Positions 7,304 to 16,388 of a DNA stretch of 64,000 nucleotides are shown piece after piece. The notes beneath the pieces are model-generated. The model did no database searches. It saw nothing but the letters and a program-made list of their open reading frames with translations, and was not told where the DNA came from. Position 1 is the stretch's first letter; each line of letters begins with the position of its first letter. A program made the position numbers and the translations under genes. The DNA is from Chloracidobacterium thermophilum B (GTDB lineage Bacteria > Acidobacteriota > Blastocatellia > Chloracidobacteriales > Chloracidobacteriaceae). The DNA is taken from the NCBI RefSeq assembly GCF_000226295.1, contig NC_016024.1, positions 2,587,501 through 2,651,500 of the forward strand. The letters are read 5' to 3'.

Positions 7304-9010
7304 ATGACGTCACGCAAGCTCCCTCCGGCGATTCATGTCCGTCCACCATCGGGAGCGTCCTTTGAAGTCCCGCTCAGAAGCGTCCGGCTAACGATTGGGC
7401 GGTCGTCACGCAATGACCTCTGTCTGAACGATCCCTTTGTTTCACGCCTTCATGCCGAAATCCGGCGTGATGGCGAGTTCTTCGTGCTCTACGACAGCGG
7501 CAGCGCCAACGGCACTTATCACAATGGGCAACGTATAGATTCAAGTGCGGCACTCCAGTTCGGCGATGTCATTCGCATTGGCGAAACGGAGCTGCGTGTG
7601 GCGGATGGCACAACCACAGCCTCCGGCTCCTACAAAACCCCACTGGCTTTTCGCTTCACTGAAGGCGGACAGACGGCACCGACCGAACGACTCAGCACTC
7701 ACGCCATCAGGGATGTGCCGCCCTCATCTGAGTGGCAGGCTGTGACGGCTACCTCATGCCTGCCTCCTCCGGCCACTCAACGGCTGGCGACACCCAACTG
7801 GTTGCCCATCTTCAGCAAGGTCGTGGAAACCCTTGCCGTGGATCAGTCTCTGGAGGAAACCCTGGATACCATCCTGGGACTGGCATTCGAGGCCATTGCT
7901 CCAGAGCGCGCCTACCTCCTGCTCCGGGATGAGCACGGGCAGCTTCAGCTACAGGCCCACCGCACCACCCAACAAACAGCTCACTTGGAGGTGACACTTC
8001 CCTGGTCGATCCATGCCCATGTCCTGCAGGATGGAAAACCCATCCTGGTCAGCCAAGCGCTGCAGGGGGGACCGTATTACACCGACACCCCATCTGCCTC
8101 GCTTATCGCGGCACCATTGCTGGCCGGAGGCGAAGTGCTGGGCCTGCTGTACATGGACAACCCTTTCACTCCCACTCACTTTGACCAGAACCATCTCGAC
8201 CTGCTGACCACGATTGCCCGCGTGGCCGCCATCAAAATCGAAAACACTCGGCTGCTTGAAGCACGCCTCGAAAAACGCCGCTTTGAAGAAGAACTCCAGG
8301 TCGCCAGCGAAATTCAGCTCAGCCTGCACCCGAGCCGCCCTCCGCAACTAGCCGGCTGGGACATTGCCGGCCTCAGCTTTCCCTGCCGTGAAATTGGCGG
8401 GGACTACTATGACTTCATTCCCCGTGGCAACGGCAAACTCATCCTTGCCGTTGGCGACGTGGCCGGCAAAGGCATGGGGGCAGCGCTGATGATGTCCAGC
8501 GTCCATGCGGCGCTCCGCGCCCAAGCCCAGACGGCGCGAACCCTGGCGGACATTGTTGCCGCAGTCAATGATTACCTGGTCGAAAATTCCCCCGAAAACA
8601 AGTTTCTCACTCTGTTTTGTGCAGAACTCGACCCGGTGACCGGCATCCTCCACTACACCAGTGCCGGGCACGATCCAGCGTTGCTGGTGCACGCGGATGG
8701 CACCTACACCGAACTCCCGGCCCAAGGCATTCCCATGGGGATTACTCCCAACGTCTCACCGGCAATTCACCAGGTCTGTCTCACGCCGGGTGATATCCTT
8801 GCCATCTACACTGATGGACTGACCGAAAGCATGAACGAAGAAGGCGACATTCTGGGACTCGAACGCCTTGTGCAGACAATTGTCAAAAACCGGGGCCTGA
8901 GTGCTTCGCGTCTGCGCGACCGCGTGGAGGAAGCCGTGAGCCGTTTTGTCGGACGCGCCCCTGCTGCTGATGACCTGACTTTGGTGTTACTCCGTCGGCT
9001 TCCTACCTGA
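7304..9010 (+). CDS. FHA-GAF-PP2C (SpoIIE/RsbU-type) protein phosphatase
   Basis: 568 residues in three parts. N-terminal FHA domain (residues about 10-105) with IGRSSRND, VSRLHAEI and DSGSANGTYHNG. A GAF-like sensory domain follows (about 165-325; QSLEETLDTILGLA..., LLAGGEVLGLLYMDNPF). The C-terminal metal-dependent phosphatase domain (about 330-568) has GGDYYDF, VGDVAGKGMGAALM, SAGHDPALLV, YTDGLTES and ADDLTLVLLRR, the acidic residues that bind the two metal ions. Enzymes of this type dephosphorylate Ser/Thr in partner-switching pathways; here the likely partner is the adjacent kinase. Start is ATG 7304. No anti-sigma or STAS protein is encoded nearby. Confidence 0.92.
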   Translation: MTSRKLPPAIHVRPPSGASFEVPLRSVRLTIGRSSRNDLCLNDPFVSRLHAEIRRDGEFFVLYDSGSANGTYHNGQRIDSSAALQFGDVIRIGETELRVADGTTTASGSYKTPLAFRFTEGGQTAPTERLSTHAIRDVPPSSEWQAVTATSCLPPPATQRLATPNWLPIFSKVVETLAVDQSLEETLDTILGLAFEAIAPERAYLLLRDEHGQLQLQAHRTTQQTAHLEVTLPWSIHAHVLQDGKPILVSQALQGGPYYTDTPSASLIAAPLLAGGEVLGLLYMDNPFTPTHFDQNHLDLLTTIARVAAIKIENTRLLEARLEKRRFEEELQVASEIQLSLHPSRPPQLAGWDIAGLSFPCREIGGDYYDFIPRGNGKLILAVGDVAGKGMGAALMMSSVHAALRAQAQTARTLADIVAAVNDYLVENSPENKFLTLFCAELDPVTGILHYTSAGHDPALLVHADGTYTELPAQGIPMGITPNVSPAIHQVCLTPGDILAIYTDGLTESMNEEGDILGLERLVQTIVKNRGLSASRLRDRVEEAVSRFVGRAPAADDLTLVLLRRLPT

Positions 9011-9045
9011 CGCTGTACCCACCAGCTCGCCGGCCCCTGAACTGG

Positions 9046-9882
9046 TTATGGACGATAGGCTGGCAGCGATTCTGTCCGAAAGAAGTTCTGAAGCAACTCG
9101 GCGCATTCGTCGGGGTATTCCAGGGTCGGTAAGTGACCGGCCTCGCGCACCGTGGCGGTCTGCCCCCGCTGGATGCAGTCAAACATGTCGCGGTGGTTTG
9201 CAGGTGACAGCACATCATCGAGTGCCCCCCGTACGAGGAGGATGGGAAGAGGAACCTGCCGCAGAGCATCCCAGAACCGGACGCGGATGATGACATCACG
9301 GACCGACTGCGCCAGACCATACGCCGCGCGAGGATCGGTTGTCGCAAAGTCTTCGTAAAGCTGGGTTCGGTACGGTTCGGGCACCCGCCGGTAGCGCCAC
9401 AGCAACAGTTGGCGCACATACGGCAAGGTGGCGGCTTCCTGCAAAAGTACCTGCGCCTGAGTCCAGAGCAGGTCCGTTTCAGCCTCCCGGTCGCGTCCCG
9501 TCGGCGGCGGAAGACACTCCGTGCCGATCAGGGTCAGCGAAGAAAAGTTTTGCGGACGCTCACGGGCAGCAAGCAGGCTGACCACCGCCCCCGTCCCCTG
9601 TCCGACGACATGGGCATCCCACCCCTGGACATAGCGCAGTACGGCATGGAGGTCGGCTACAGCATCCTCGACCTCAAAGGTTGTGCCGAAAGCAGTGGCC
9701 AGCGAGCGCCCTGTGCCCCGTGGGTCGTAGAGCACGCAACGATATGACCGAGACAGGCGCTTGACCAATGGCCGCCACATCTGACACGTTGCGGCCCAGC
9801 CATTGACAAAAATAATCGGCAGGCCCCTGTCGCCAATGACCTGCACATACAGTCGGACACAATCCGTATCGAGAAAAGGCAT
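9046..9882 (-). CDS. Alpha/beta-hydrolase fold protein lacking the nucleophile
   Basis: 278-residue alpha/beta-hydrolase (AB_hydrolase_1 type). N-terminal oxyanion strand IIFVNGWAATCQMW, then YDPRGTGRS (about residue 53), and the C-terminal acid and base LVRGALDDVLSP (Asp) and REAGHLPTLEYPDE (His). The nucleophile elbow, normally G-x-S-x-G, reads VVGQGTGAVVS (about residues 90-100), so the catalytic Ser is Gly. The codons are GGA CAG GGG ACG GGG; one base change cannot be blamed on a frame error because the flanking frame is intact. It may bind a ligand, act as a receptor, or be inactive. It converges on the phosphatase gene and diverges from thrB. Confidence 0.85.
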   Translation of the reverse strand: MPFLDTDCVRLYVQVIGDRGLPIIFVNGWAATCQMWRPLVKRLSRSYRCVLYDPRGTGRSLATAFGTTFEVEDAVADLHAVLRYVQGWDAHVVGQGTGAVVSLLAARERPQNFSSLTLIGTECLPPPTGRDREAETDLLWTQAQVLLQEAATLPYVRQLLLWRYRRVPEPYRTQLYEDFATTDPRAAYGLAQSVRDVIIRVRFWDALRQVPLPILLVRGALDDVLSPANHRDMFDCIQRGQTATVREAGHLPTLEYPDECAELLQNFFRTESLPAYRP

Positions 9883-9965
9883 CGTGGCTGTCGAGTTGGC
9901 GTCCGCCGCCAGGTTGAGATGGCTCTCCCCCGGTTGGGGCGTTGTTCAGACAGGAACTACAGGTA

Positions 9966-10937
9966 ATGTTGGAACGAAAATTCGAGATTCGCATCCCGGC
10001 ATCAACGGCTAACCTGGGTCCGGGATTCGACACCATGGGACTCGCTCTGGGTCTCTACCTTCACGTCCGGGGACAAATCCGACCGGCTGGCCAGCCGTGG
10101 CGTCTTTCGGTGAGTGGGCCTTATACCGATGGCATTCCCCTCGACCCGGCGGACAATCTTATCTGCCGTGTTGCACGCCATACAGCCGCCAGCGCTTACG
10201 TCAATTTACCCCCGCTCGACCTGCACATCAGCAATGCCATTCCACTCGGCAGCGGTCTGGGGAGCAGCGCCGCCGCCATCATCGCCGGGGTGTCGCTGGT
10301 GGAAGCCGTGACAGGGATGGAATTCGCACAACCGGAACTGCTGCGGCACGCTATGGTGTTTGAAAACTACACGGATAACCTCGCCCCGGCCCGCTACGGT
10401 GGATGGATTACCTCTTGCGGGCGCGCGCACGGCACCCCCATTCTCTTTCATCGCACGTTCCCTGCCGACATCCATCTGATTATTGTTACGCCGGACTTTG
10501 CGCTTCCCACCGAGCAGATGCGGGCCATCCTGCCGGACGCCATCCCCCGCGCCGAAGCCATTTTCCAGATGCAGCACGTCATGATGTTTGTGGGGGCGCT
10601 GGAACATCACCGCTATGAGTTGCTGCGTGAAGCCATGCGCGATCACCTGCACCAGCCCTACCGTGCGCCATTTGTCCCCGGCCTGGCGGAAATTCTCGAA
10701 CTCGAACAGGACGGACTCTGGGCGACGGCCCTGAGCGGAGCTGGGCCGTCAGCACTGGCACTGGCGTCACACAACCTTGAAGGCATTGCCGCTGCCATGC
10801 AGCAGTGTTTTGCTGCCCATGGCCATCAGTCAGTGGTCTATCACCCGCGGATTGACACAATCGGGCGCACCATTCGCTACCTGCACCCGGATGAAGACCT
10901 GTGTGCAACCCCTGCCGAAGCCCTTCACCCTGCCTGA
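9966..10937 (+). CDS. thrB: Homoserine kinase
   Basis: GHMP-family kinase that phosphorylates L-homoserine on the way to threonine. 323 residues from ATG 9966, which has AGGA upstream; a TTG at 9942 is an in-frame alternative. Motifs are PASTANLGPGFDTMG near the N-terminus, the ATP-binding PLGSGLGSSAAAI (about residue 88) and GAGPSALAL near the C-terminus. These are the three GHMP motifs, and the PASTANLGPGFD form is typical of ThrB. No thrA or thrC is seen nearby. Confidence 0.9.
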   Translation: MLERKFEIRIPASTANLGPGFDTMGLALGLYLHVRGQIRPAGQPWRLSVSGPYTDGIPLDPADNLICRVARHTAASAYVNLPPLDLHISNAIPLGSGLGSSAAAIIAGVSLVEAVTGMEFAQPELLRHAMVFENYTDNLAPARYGGWITSCGRAHGTPILFHRTFPADIHLIIVTPDFALPTEQMRAILPDAIPRAEAIFQMQHVMMFVGALEHHRYELLREAMRDHLHQPYRAPFVPGLAEILELEQDGLWATALSGAGPSALALASHNLEGIAAAMQQCFAAHGHQSVVYHPRIDTIGRTIRYLHPDEDLCATPAEALHPA

Positions 10938-10987
10938 CCTATTGGCAGTGGGACAGGCAGCAGCCGACAGGAGCCAGGGCCCAGCGA

Positions 10988-12391
10988 CTAGGGCAAACGT
11001 GCCAGAGCTTCCTGCGCCTGAGTGCGCCAAAAGGCATCCGTCTCTTTTTCGGTCAGCTTCAAAACGTTTTCGTAGCTCCGGCGAGCATCGGCATGGTTTC
11101 CTAAAGCCGCCTGGATATGTGCCATGTTCCACTGCACGCCAGTTTCCAGGGCACGGTCGGACAACTGGCGGAGGGCATTGAGGGCCTCGCGCTGTAGTTC
11201 AAGGGCCTTTTTCAGGTCGCCGGACTCGGCATACACCTTCCCCATCCAGGACAGCAGGGCAATCCGCAGGCGCTCTGACCGCGCCCCGCGCTGAACGGTG
11301 CGCCCCGTCTCAATGGCCTGCTGAGCTTCGGTGCGCCGGCCGAGCAACTCTGCACAGCGTTCCAGCCAGACGGCATTTTCAACGATCCCACGGGCCCCAT
11401 CCTCCAGCTTTGTGTAGGCATCGAGTCCAAGGTCAAAAGCCTGGCAGGCCGTCTCCATATCCCCCAGCCGGAAAAATAACCGACCAGACAGTGTGACGAG
11501 CATGGCATCCAATTCCTGATCAACGAGGGAACGACTGCTCAGATTGGTGCGCGATGTGACTTGTCTGAAGAACTCCAGACCGGCCGCCGCAGCGCGCCGG
11601 GCTGCCTCCGGGGATTTGCCCTCCAGTGCATCCAAGTAGGCAAGGCTGACTTCAGACAACAGGGCAGCCCGCTGATTGCCCGCGTTCTGTCCGAAATCAC
11701 GGGCGCGCAGCCAGGCCTCCCGCGCCCGCCTGGTTTGCCCCAGATCGAGAAAGGCCGCACCGAGCATATACAGCGCTGTAGCCTCACGCCCGGCGTATTC
11801 AACCTCATCGAAAATGCGGGTGGCCCAGGCAAAGCGCACCAACGCCAGCCGTGAATCATCCGGGTTGGCCAGAAAGAAATACCCGAGGCCCTCGCGGAAG
11901 AGGCGTTCGGCCTCGATGGCGCGGGACGCCGAGTTGAGTGTGGTGATGTTGGCCGGCACCGGGGGAAGTCCCGCCAGAAGCTGTCCGAGTTTGCCGGGCC
12001 CGGTCGCCACCGGCGTCAACCGACGGGAAATCACCAGCCGTCCCAGCTCTGACCAGGTCGCCTGAAGCTGATGGCGGGCCAGGACAACATCCAAAACCGT
12101 ATTCCACGGCTCATCGTTGACGACCACCGTATCGGCGACCCGCTGCCACTGTTGTGCCTCTGGAAAATCGAAGCGGACACCAGCCTTGACCAGGATGCCC
12201 TGGATCACATCCGGGAGCGAACAGCTCTGACATTCAAAACTAATCCGTGCCCCCACATAGTCGGGGTCGCCATAGCGCAGCTTCGGCTTGGAAGCCGAGT
12301 TGGCATCCACCGGGGATTGCGCCGGGGAAAGTGTTGTCAGCAGGCAAAGCCAGAGACCAAGTAAGCGCAGACAAGCAATAGGTGAAACCAT
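10988..12391 (-). CDS. Exported TPR protein with STN/secretin-like N-terminal domain
   Basis: About 467 residues from ATG 12391; an upstream extension is open but the signal peptide starts here (SPIACLRLLGLWLCLLTTLSPAQS). Residues about 45-125 (RISFECQSCSLPDVIQGIL...VVVNDEPWNTVLDVVL) have the pattern of the short N-terminal domain shared by secretins and TonB-linked proteins (STN). The rest is alpha-helical, with repeated A..LY.LG..F..LG and A...Y... units consistent with six or more tetratricopeptide repeats. It probably lies in the periplasm and mediates protein contacts. It is followed upstream on the same strand by a membrane Ser/Thr kinase. No specific function can be given. Confidence 0.75.
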   Translation of the reverse strand: MVSPIACLRLLGLWLCLLTTLSPAQSPVDANSASKPKLRYGDPDYVGARISFECQSCSLPDVIQGILVKAGVRFDFPEAQQWQRVADTVVVNDEPWNTVLDVVLARHQLQATWSELGRLVISRRLTPVATGPGKLGQLLAGLPPVPANITTLNSASRAIEAERLFREGLGYFFLANPDDSRLALVRFAWATRIFDEVEYAGREATALYMLGAAFLDLGQTRRAREAWLRARDFGQNAGNQRAALLSEVSLAYLDALEGKSPEAARRAAAAGLEFFRQVTSRTNLSSRSLVDQELDAMLVTLSGRLFFRLGDMETACQAFDLGLDAYTKLEDGARGIVENAVWLERCAELLGRRTEAQQAIETGRTVQRGARSERLRIALLSWMGKVYAESGDLKKALELQREALNALRQLSDRALETGVQWNMAHIQAALGNHADARRSYENVLKLTEKETDAFWRTQAQEALARLP

Positions 12392-12448
12392 GGTTCTTTT
12401 TCTCGTGATGTCTTCTGTCATGTGTGTGATGACCACAAGAGGGCCCGT

Positions 12449-13765
12449 TCACGAGAAAAGATACATCAGAAAGGCAACGAGCAGGACCAGGAAGACCACG
12501 ACTGCCGCCACCACCCAGCGCAGCCAGAGCTGACTGTCAGACGACGACTGCCCGTAGGTGGCCAGGCTGCTTCCGACCCAAGCTGTACTGGTTGTGGAGG
12601 GCAGGGTCTCCGAAGCTACACGCGGCGGGGCAGCCACTGGTGGCGGCACATTTGTAGGAGGGGCAGCCGTGGATGGTGGACGACGCTCAGCCGGACGCTG
12701 CCTGACGCTGGAAGCTGGTGGGACAGAAGTGTCCATCAGCGGCGGGGCGCCATTGGAAGGTGGGATGGAAGCATCCAGAATCTTTTCCACCAGCGGCGAA
12801 ACCGGATCAAATGATGGGCTGAAGAGTCGCGCCACCCGTGCCAACTCTTCCGCAAACTCGCGGGCGCTGGCCGGGCGATCAGCTTTGGACTTCGCCAGGG
12901 CACGCATCACAAGGTCGTCCAAGGCTTTGGGAATTTCAGGATTGAGTTTGCGCAGGCTGGGCGGCGGTTCATTCGCGTGGAGCAGGGCCACTGCCACCGG
13001 CGTTACCGCCGTGAAGGGCACCTGCCCAGTCAGCATCTCGAACAATACGATGCCCAGTGAGTAAATATCCGAACGGGCATCCAGTTCCTGCCCGGTACAC
13101 TGCTCCGGCGACAGGTAGTGCGGCGAACCGATAATCATCCCCTGACGGGTCAGCGGCGGGCCGCCCTTTGAAGTATCGGTCACAATCTTGGCAATGCCAA
13201 AATCAATAACTTTGGCGAAGTAGGACCCGTCCGGCTGGGGCGACAGAAAGATGTTTTCCGGTTTGATGTCGCGGTGGATGACGCCGCTGCGATGGGCGGC
13301 TTCGAGCGCCCCACACACCTGACGGGCAATGGCAATGGCCGTGGCATAGGGAAGCTTCTTTTGGCGTTCGAGGACTTTGCGCAGCGATTCGCCCTCAAAC
13401 AACTCCATGACGATGTAGTTGGTCTGGTCTTCCGTAACGCCAAAGTCCGTGACGGCAATGGCATTCGAGTGCCGGATACGGGCCATTGCCTGTGCCTCAC
13501 GCTGGAAGCGCGCCACCGAAGTGGCATCGGACACCAGCGACGGATGCAGCACCTTAACGGCCAGTTGCGTATCCATCAGCAGGTGACGCGCACGATAGAC
13601 CGATCCCATGCCCCCCTCACCAATCTTGGCCTCGATGTAGTACTTTCCATCGAGCGTCCGACCAATGAAAGCGTCCTGTTCTACGGTTTCCAAAGCGCCG
13701 CCATCAAACGGACAAAACCGCATCTGGTCGTGGAATTCCTTGCCACAGATGACGCAGCGCTTCAT
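12449..13765 (-). CDS. Membrane-anchored Ser/Thr protein kinase
   Basis: 438 residues from ATG 13765 (MKRCVICGK). The open frame extends further upstream, but the zinc ribbon marks the natural N-terminus: CVICG...CPFDGG, residues about 3-22. Kinase domain about 38-305: IGEGGMGSVYRA, ATP-binding Lys in LAVKVLHP, HRDIKPENIF, IDFGIAKI and SPHYLSPEQ. Then comes a Pro/Ala/Ser/Thr-rich linker (about 330-410) and one C-terminal transmembrane helix (VVAAVVVFLVLLVAFLMYLF), with no extracellular domain beyond it. So the kinase is cytoplasmic and tail-anchored. All catalytic residues are present. Confidence 0.92.
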   Translation of the reverse strand: MKRCVICGKEFHDQMRFCPFDGGALETVEQDAFIGRTLDGKYYIEAKIGEGGMGSVYRARHLLMDTQLAVKVLHPSLVSDATSVARFQREAQAMARIRHSNAIAVTDFGVTEDQTNYIVMELFEGESLRKVLERQKKLPYATAIAIARQVCGALEAAHRSGVIHRDIKPENIFLSPQPDGSYFAKVIDFGIAKIVTDTSKGGPPLTRQGMIIGSPHYLSPEQCTGQELDARSDIYSLGIVLFEMLTGQVPFTAVTPVAVALLHANEPPPSLRKLNPEIPKALDDLVMRALAKSKADRPASAREFAEELARVARLFSPSFDPVSPLVEKILDASIPPSNGAPPLMDTSVPPASSVRQRPAERRPPSTAAPPTNVPPPVAAPPRVASETLPSTTSTAWVGSSLATYGQSSSDSQLWLRWVVAAVVVFLVLLVAFLMYLFS

Positions 13766-13935
13766 AACCGTTGTGCTTTGGAACAGGGAAGGGAGGAACA
13801 ACGGACCGACCGTTGCAAAACAAATCAGCGATGTACAGGACATACCAAATCTACAGAAGCCGTCTTTCGCTTGTCAAACAGACTCTCGGCGCACAACACT
13901 GCCCCGCCGGTCGGGGAGCGTCATGACCATCAACA

Positions 13936-14589
13936 ATGTGGCAGTGGATTCGTCAGGCGTGGGAGCGCAGTGAACAGGCGCTCGACGTACTCACCCAACT
14001 TCACCGGGACAATACGCTGGCGCGCCTGGCGGCCGGGGAAATCCGCGTGGATGAAACCCATCTGAACAAGGCACTGGCGACGACCCCTATGCGCGGTGTG
14101 CGGGAGGTCACACTCCAAACGCAAGAGGGCAGCTTTACCATCTCAGCTCGCAGCGAGCGGTTTTTTCTGGCCCGGGTGAGTGTCCCACTCCGTATCGAGC
14201 ACATCACCTTCACACGCTATCGGCGGCGCATCTATATCGTGCCGGCCGGCCCGGTCGCTGTCCATGGCACACGGCTCTGGCAGCGGGCTGCCGCCCATCT
14301 GCTGACCCTGCTGTTTCACCACGTGCTGGGCGAGGCGCATGCCCTGCGCGAAGCCGGTGACCCCTCGGCCGGGCTTCACTTCGACGGGCGTGGCCTGGAA
14401 GTCAACCTCAATCAGATTCCCGAAATGCGGGCAGCGCTCAATCTGGAATACACCCTGGCCGGACGGCGACTGCGCCCATTACACTTTGTTACCGTCAACT
14501 CAATTACCCCCGTTCCGGGGCATTTCATCGTCCGCACCTCGGTCAACTGGACAGAACTGGCCGAGGCGCTTCGGCGTCCGACAGTCTGA
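13936..14589 (+). CDS. Conserved-looking protein of unknown function
   Basis: 217 residues, ATG 13936, not recognised. No signal peptide or membrane helix. The N-terminus is helical and rich in Arg/Glu/Gln; the middle has alternating hydrophobic residues (VTLQTQEGSFTISA, FTRYRRRIYIVPAGP), suggesting beta strands. Near residue 150 is the stretch GLHFDGRGLEVNLNQIPEMR. Codon use and GC content match its neighbours, and the downstream rRNA methylase gene starts only 28 bases after its stop, so they are probably cotranscribed. Confidence 0.7.
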   Translation: MWQWIRQAWERSEQALDVLTQLHRDNTLARLAAGEIRVDETHLNKALATTPMRGVREVTLQTQEGSFTISARSERFFLARVSVPLRIEHITFTRYRRRIYIVPAGPVAVHGTRLWQRAAAHLLTLLFHHVLGEAHALREAGDPSAGLHFDGRGLEVNLNQIPEMRAALNLEYTLAGRRLRPLHFVTVNSITPVPGHFIVRTSVNWTELAEALRRPTV

Positions 14590-14617
14590 AGTTCAACATC
14601 CGCAGCCCACCAACCCC

Positions 14618-15487
14618 ATGCTCATTGACACCATCACCAGCCGCAGCAACCCATTCGTCAAACGCTTCGTCACCGCCCGCGAGGGACGGGATCGGCACGT
14701 CATCTTCATTGAAGGGGTGCGTCTGGTCGAGGAAGCCCTGCACAGTCACATCGTCTTTGAAGCCATCGCGTACAGCCCACGACTGTGCGACACCCCGCGC
14801 GGCGCACAACTGCTCGCCAACCTGCAATCGCAGCCCTGCCGGGGCGCCCTGCTGACCGAGGCGGTCATGGCGCATATCAGCGATGTGGAAACGCCACCGG
14901 GTATCGTGGCGCTGGGACGCCGCCCGGTGTCCACAATACCGGACATCACCAACTGCCCGGCGCCACTGTTCCTGCTGGCGGATGGTATCCAGTCCCCCGG
15001 CAACCTAGGGGCGCTGATTCGCACTGCCGAAGCCGCTGGTGCAACGGCAGCCTTGGTCACGGTCGGCACGGTGGACCCCTTCCAGCCCAAAGCTCTGCGG
15101 GCATCGGCCGGTTCGGCCTTCCGACTGCCCATCATCGCCGGCCCCAACGTGGCTGATGAACTGCGGAAACTTCATCGGCAGGGCATCTGCCTTGTCGCGG
15201 CTGACAGCCAGGGCGACACCCCCTACGAGGCTTTCGACTGGCGGCAGCCGGTGCTCATTTGGCTTGGTTCGGAAGGCCACGGTCTGCGCTCGCTGACCGA
15301 CGAATGGCAAGCCCGGCTTGCTGCCCGCCTGATGATTCCCATGGAAGAACCGGTTGAATCCCTGAATGTTGCCGTGGCCGGCGCCTTGCTGCTCTATGAA
15401 GCCCGGCGACAGCGCCGACCATCAGCCGGGTCTCCGCCACCTGCCCCTCAGCAACCGCCGGCCGGGGGAGCGACCGATGCGCCGTAA
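14618..15487 (+). CDS. SpoU (TrmH) family RNA 2'-O-methyltransferase
   Basis: 289 residues from ATG 14618; an overlapping longer frame upstream is rejected because MLIDTITSRSNPFVK is the typical N-terminus. Residues about 1-90 form the RNA-binding substrate domain (FIEGVRLVEEAL). The C-terminal SPOUT knot contains LADGIQSPGNLGALIRTAEA (about 115-134), LRASAGSAFRLPI, LIWLGSEGHGL and the knot motif IPMEEPVESLNVAVAGALLLYE. The likely substrate is a ribose in rRNA; the position cannot be told from sequence. It overlaps the next gene by 11 bases. Confidence 0.9.
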   Translation: MLIDTITSRSNPFVKRFVTAREGRDRHVIFIEGVRLVEEALHSHIVFEAIAYSPRLCDTPRGAQLLANLQSQPCRGALLTEAVMAHISDVETPPGIVALGRRPVSTIPDITNCPAPLFLLADGIQSPGNLGALIRTAEAAGATAALVTVGTVDPFQPKALRASAGSAFRLPIIAGPNVADELRKLHRQGICLVAADSQGDTPYEAFDWRQPVLIWLGSEGHGLRSLTDEWQARLAARLMIPMEEPVESLNVAVAGALLLYEARRQRRPSAGSPPPAPQQPPAGGATDAP

Positions 15488-16388
15488 GCTCATTGTCAAT
15501 GCCGACGACTTCGGGATGTGCGTCGGTGTCAACACCGGGATTATCCGTGCTCACCAAGCTGGCATTGTGACGAGTACCACACTGATGGCCAACGGTCTGG
15601 CCTTTGATGACGCCGTGGCCCGCCTCCGCGATGCGCCCCGGCTGGGCGTCGGCATCCATCTTGTCCTCTTGGGCGGCCAACCGGTTGCTCCGCCATCTGA
15701 CGTGCGTAGCCTGCTCGGCCCCGATGGCACCCTTCCCAACGATTTCGGGCTGTTTCTGCGCCGCCTCCTGCGCCGGGAACTCCGCCCGGCGGAAATCGAA
15801 ATCGAGTTCCGCGCCCAGGTGGAAAAAGTCCTCGCCGCCGGGCTGCAACCCACGCATCTGGACAGCCACAAACACACGCATGCCCACCCACAGGTGCTGG
15901 ACGCGATGCTCCGGGTCGCTGAAAGCTATGGCATCCAGTCTGTGCGGCGGCCGCATGAACGCCTGACCTTCGCTTCGCTGGCCGGGTTGCGGCCCGGTGA
16001 AATCCTGACCTTCATCAAACAGAAAGCCAGCGCGCTGGCCCTGGCCCGCTATGCGGCGGACTTCCGGGCGCGGCTGCGGACAGCCAGCGTCCGCACCCCG
16101 GATGCTTTCTTCGGCTTTGCCCACACCGGATTGCTCAATCCCGCCCTTATCTGCTATATCCTTCGCCTTTTGCCCGTCGGGACGAGTGAACTGATGTGCC
16201 ACCCGTCTGAGATGGATGATACCCTGCGGCACTACCCGACCCGTCTCAAGGCATCGCGCGTCCGGGAACTGGCCGCCCTGACTGATGCCCGGGTGCAGGC
16301 TGAAATCACCCGGCAGAACATTCAGCTCGTGAGCTTTGCCCATCTCGATCACTGTAATGAACCGCGTACGACCGACCATGCTCGATGA
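15477..16388 (+). CDS. YdjC/ChbG-family deacetylase (HpnK-like)
   Basis: 303 residues from ATG 15477, preceded by GGGGGAG and overlapping the previous stop. The family (PF04794) consists of metal-dependent carbohydrate deacetylases, including ChbG and the hopanoid-cluster protein HpnK. Visible metal or catalytic motifs are NADDFGMC (Asp-Asp, residues about 7-14), GIHLVL (His, about 61) and THLDSHKHTHAHP (His-rich, about 125-137), plus LMCHPSEMDD near the C-terminus. The following glycosyltransferase overlaps it by 32 bases, suggesting they act on the same glycan or glycolipid, possibly a hopanoid or lipid-linked sugar; that is inference. Confidence 0.87.
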   Translation: MRRKLIVNADDFGMCVGVNTGIIRAHQAGIVTSTTLMANGLAFDDAVARLRDAPRLGVGIHLVLLGGQPVAPPSDVRSLLGPDGTLPNDFGLFLRRLLRRELRPAEIEIEFRAQVEKVLAAGLQPTHLDSHKHTHAHPQVLDAMLRVAESYGIQSVRRPHERLTFASLAGLRPGEILTFIKQKASALALARYAADFRARLRTASVRTPDAFFGFAHTGLLNPALICYILRLLPVGTSELMCHPSEMDDTLRHYPTRLKASRVRELAALTDARVQAEITRQNIQLVSFAHLDHCNEPRTTDHAR

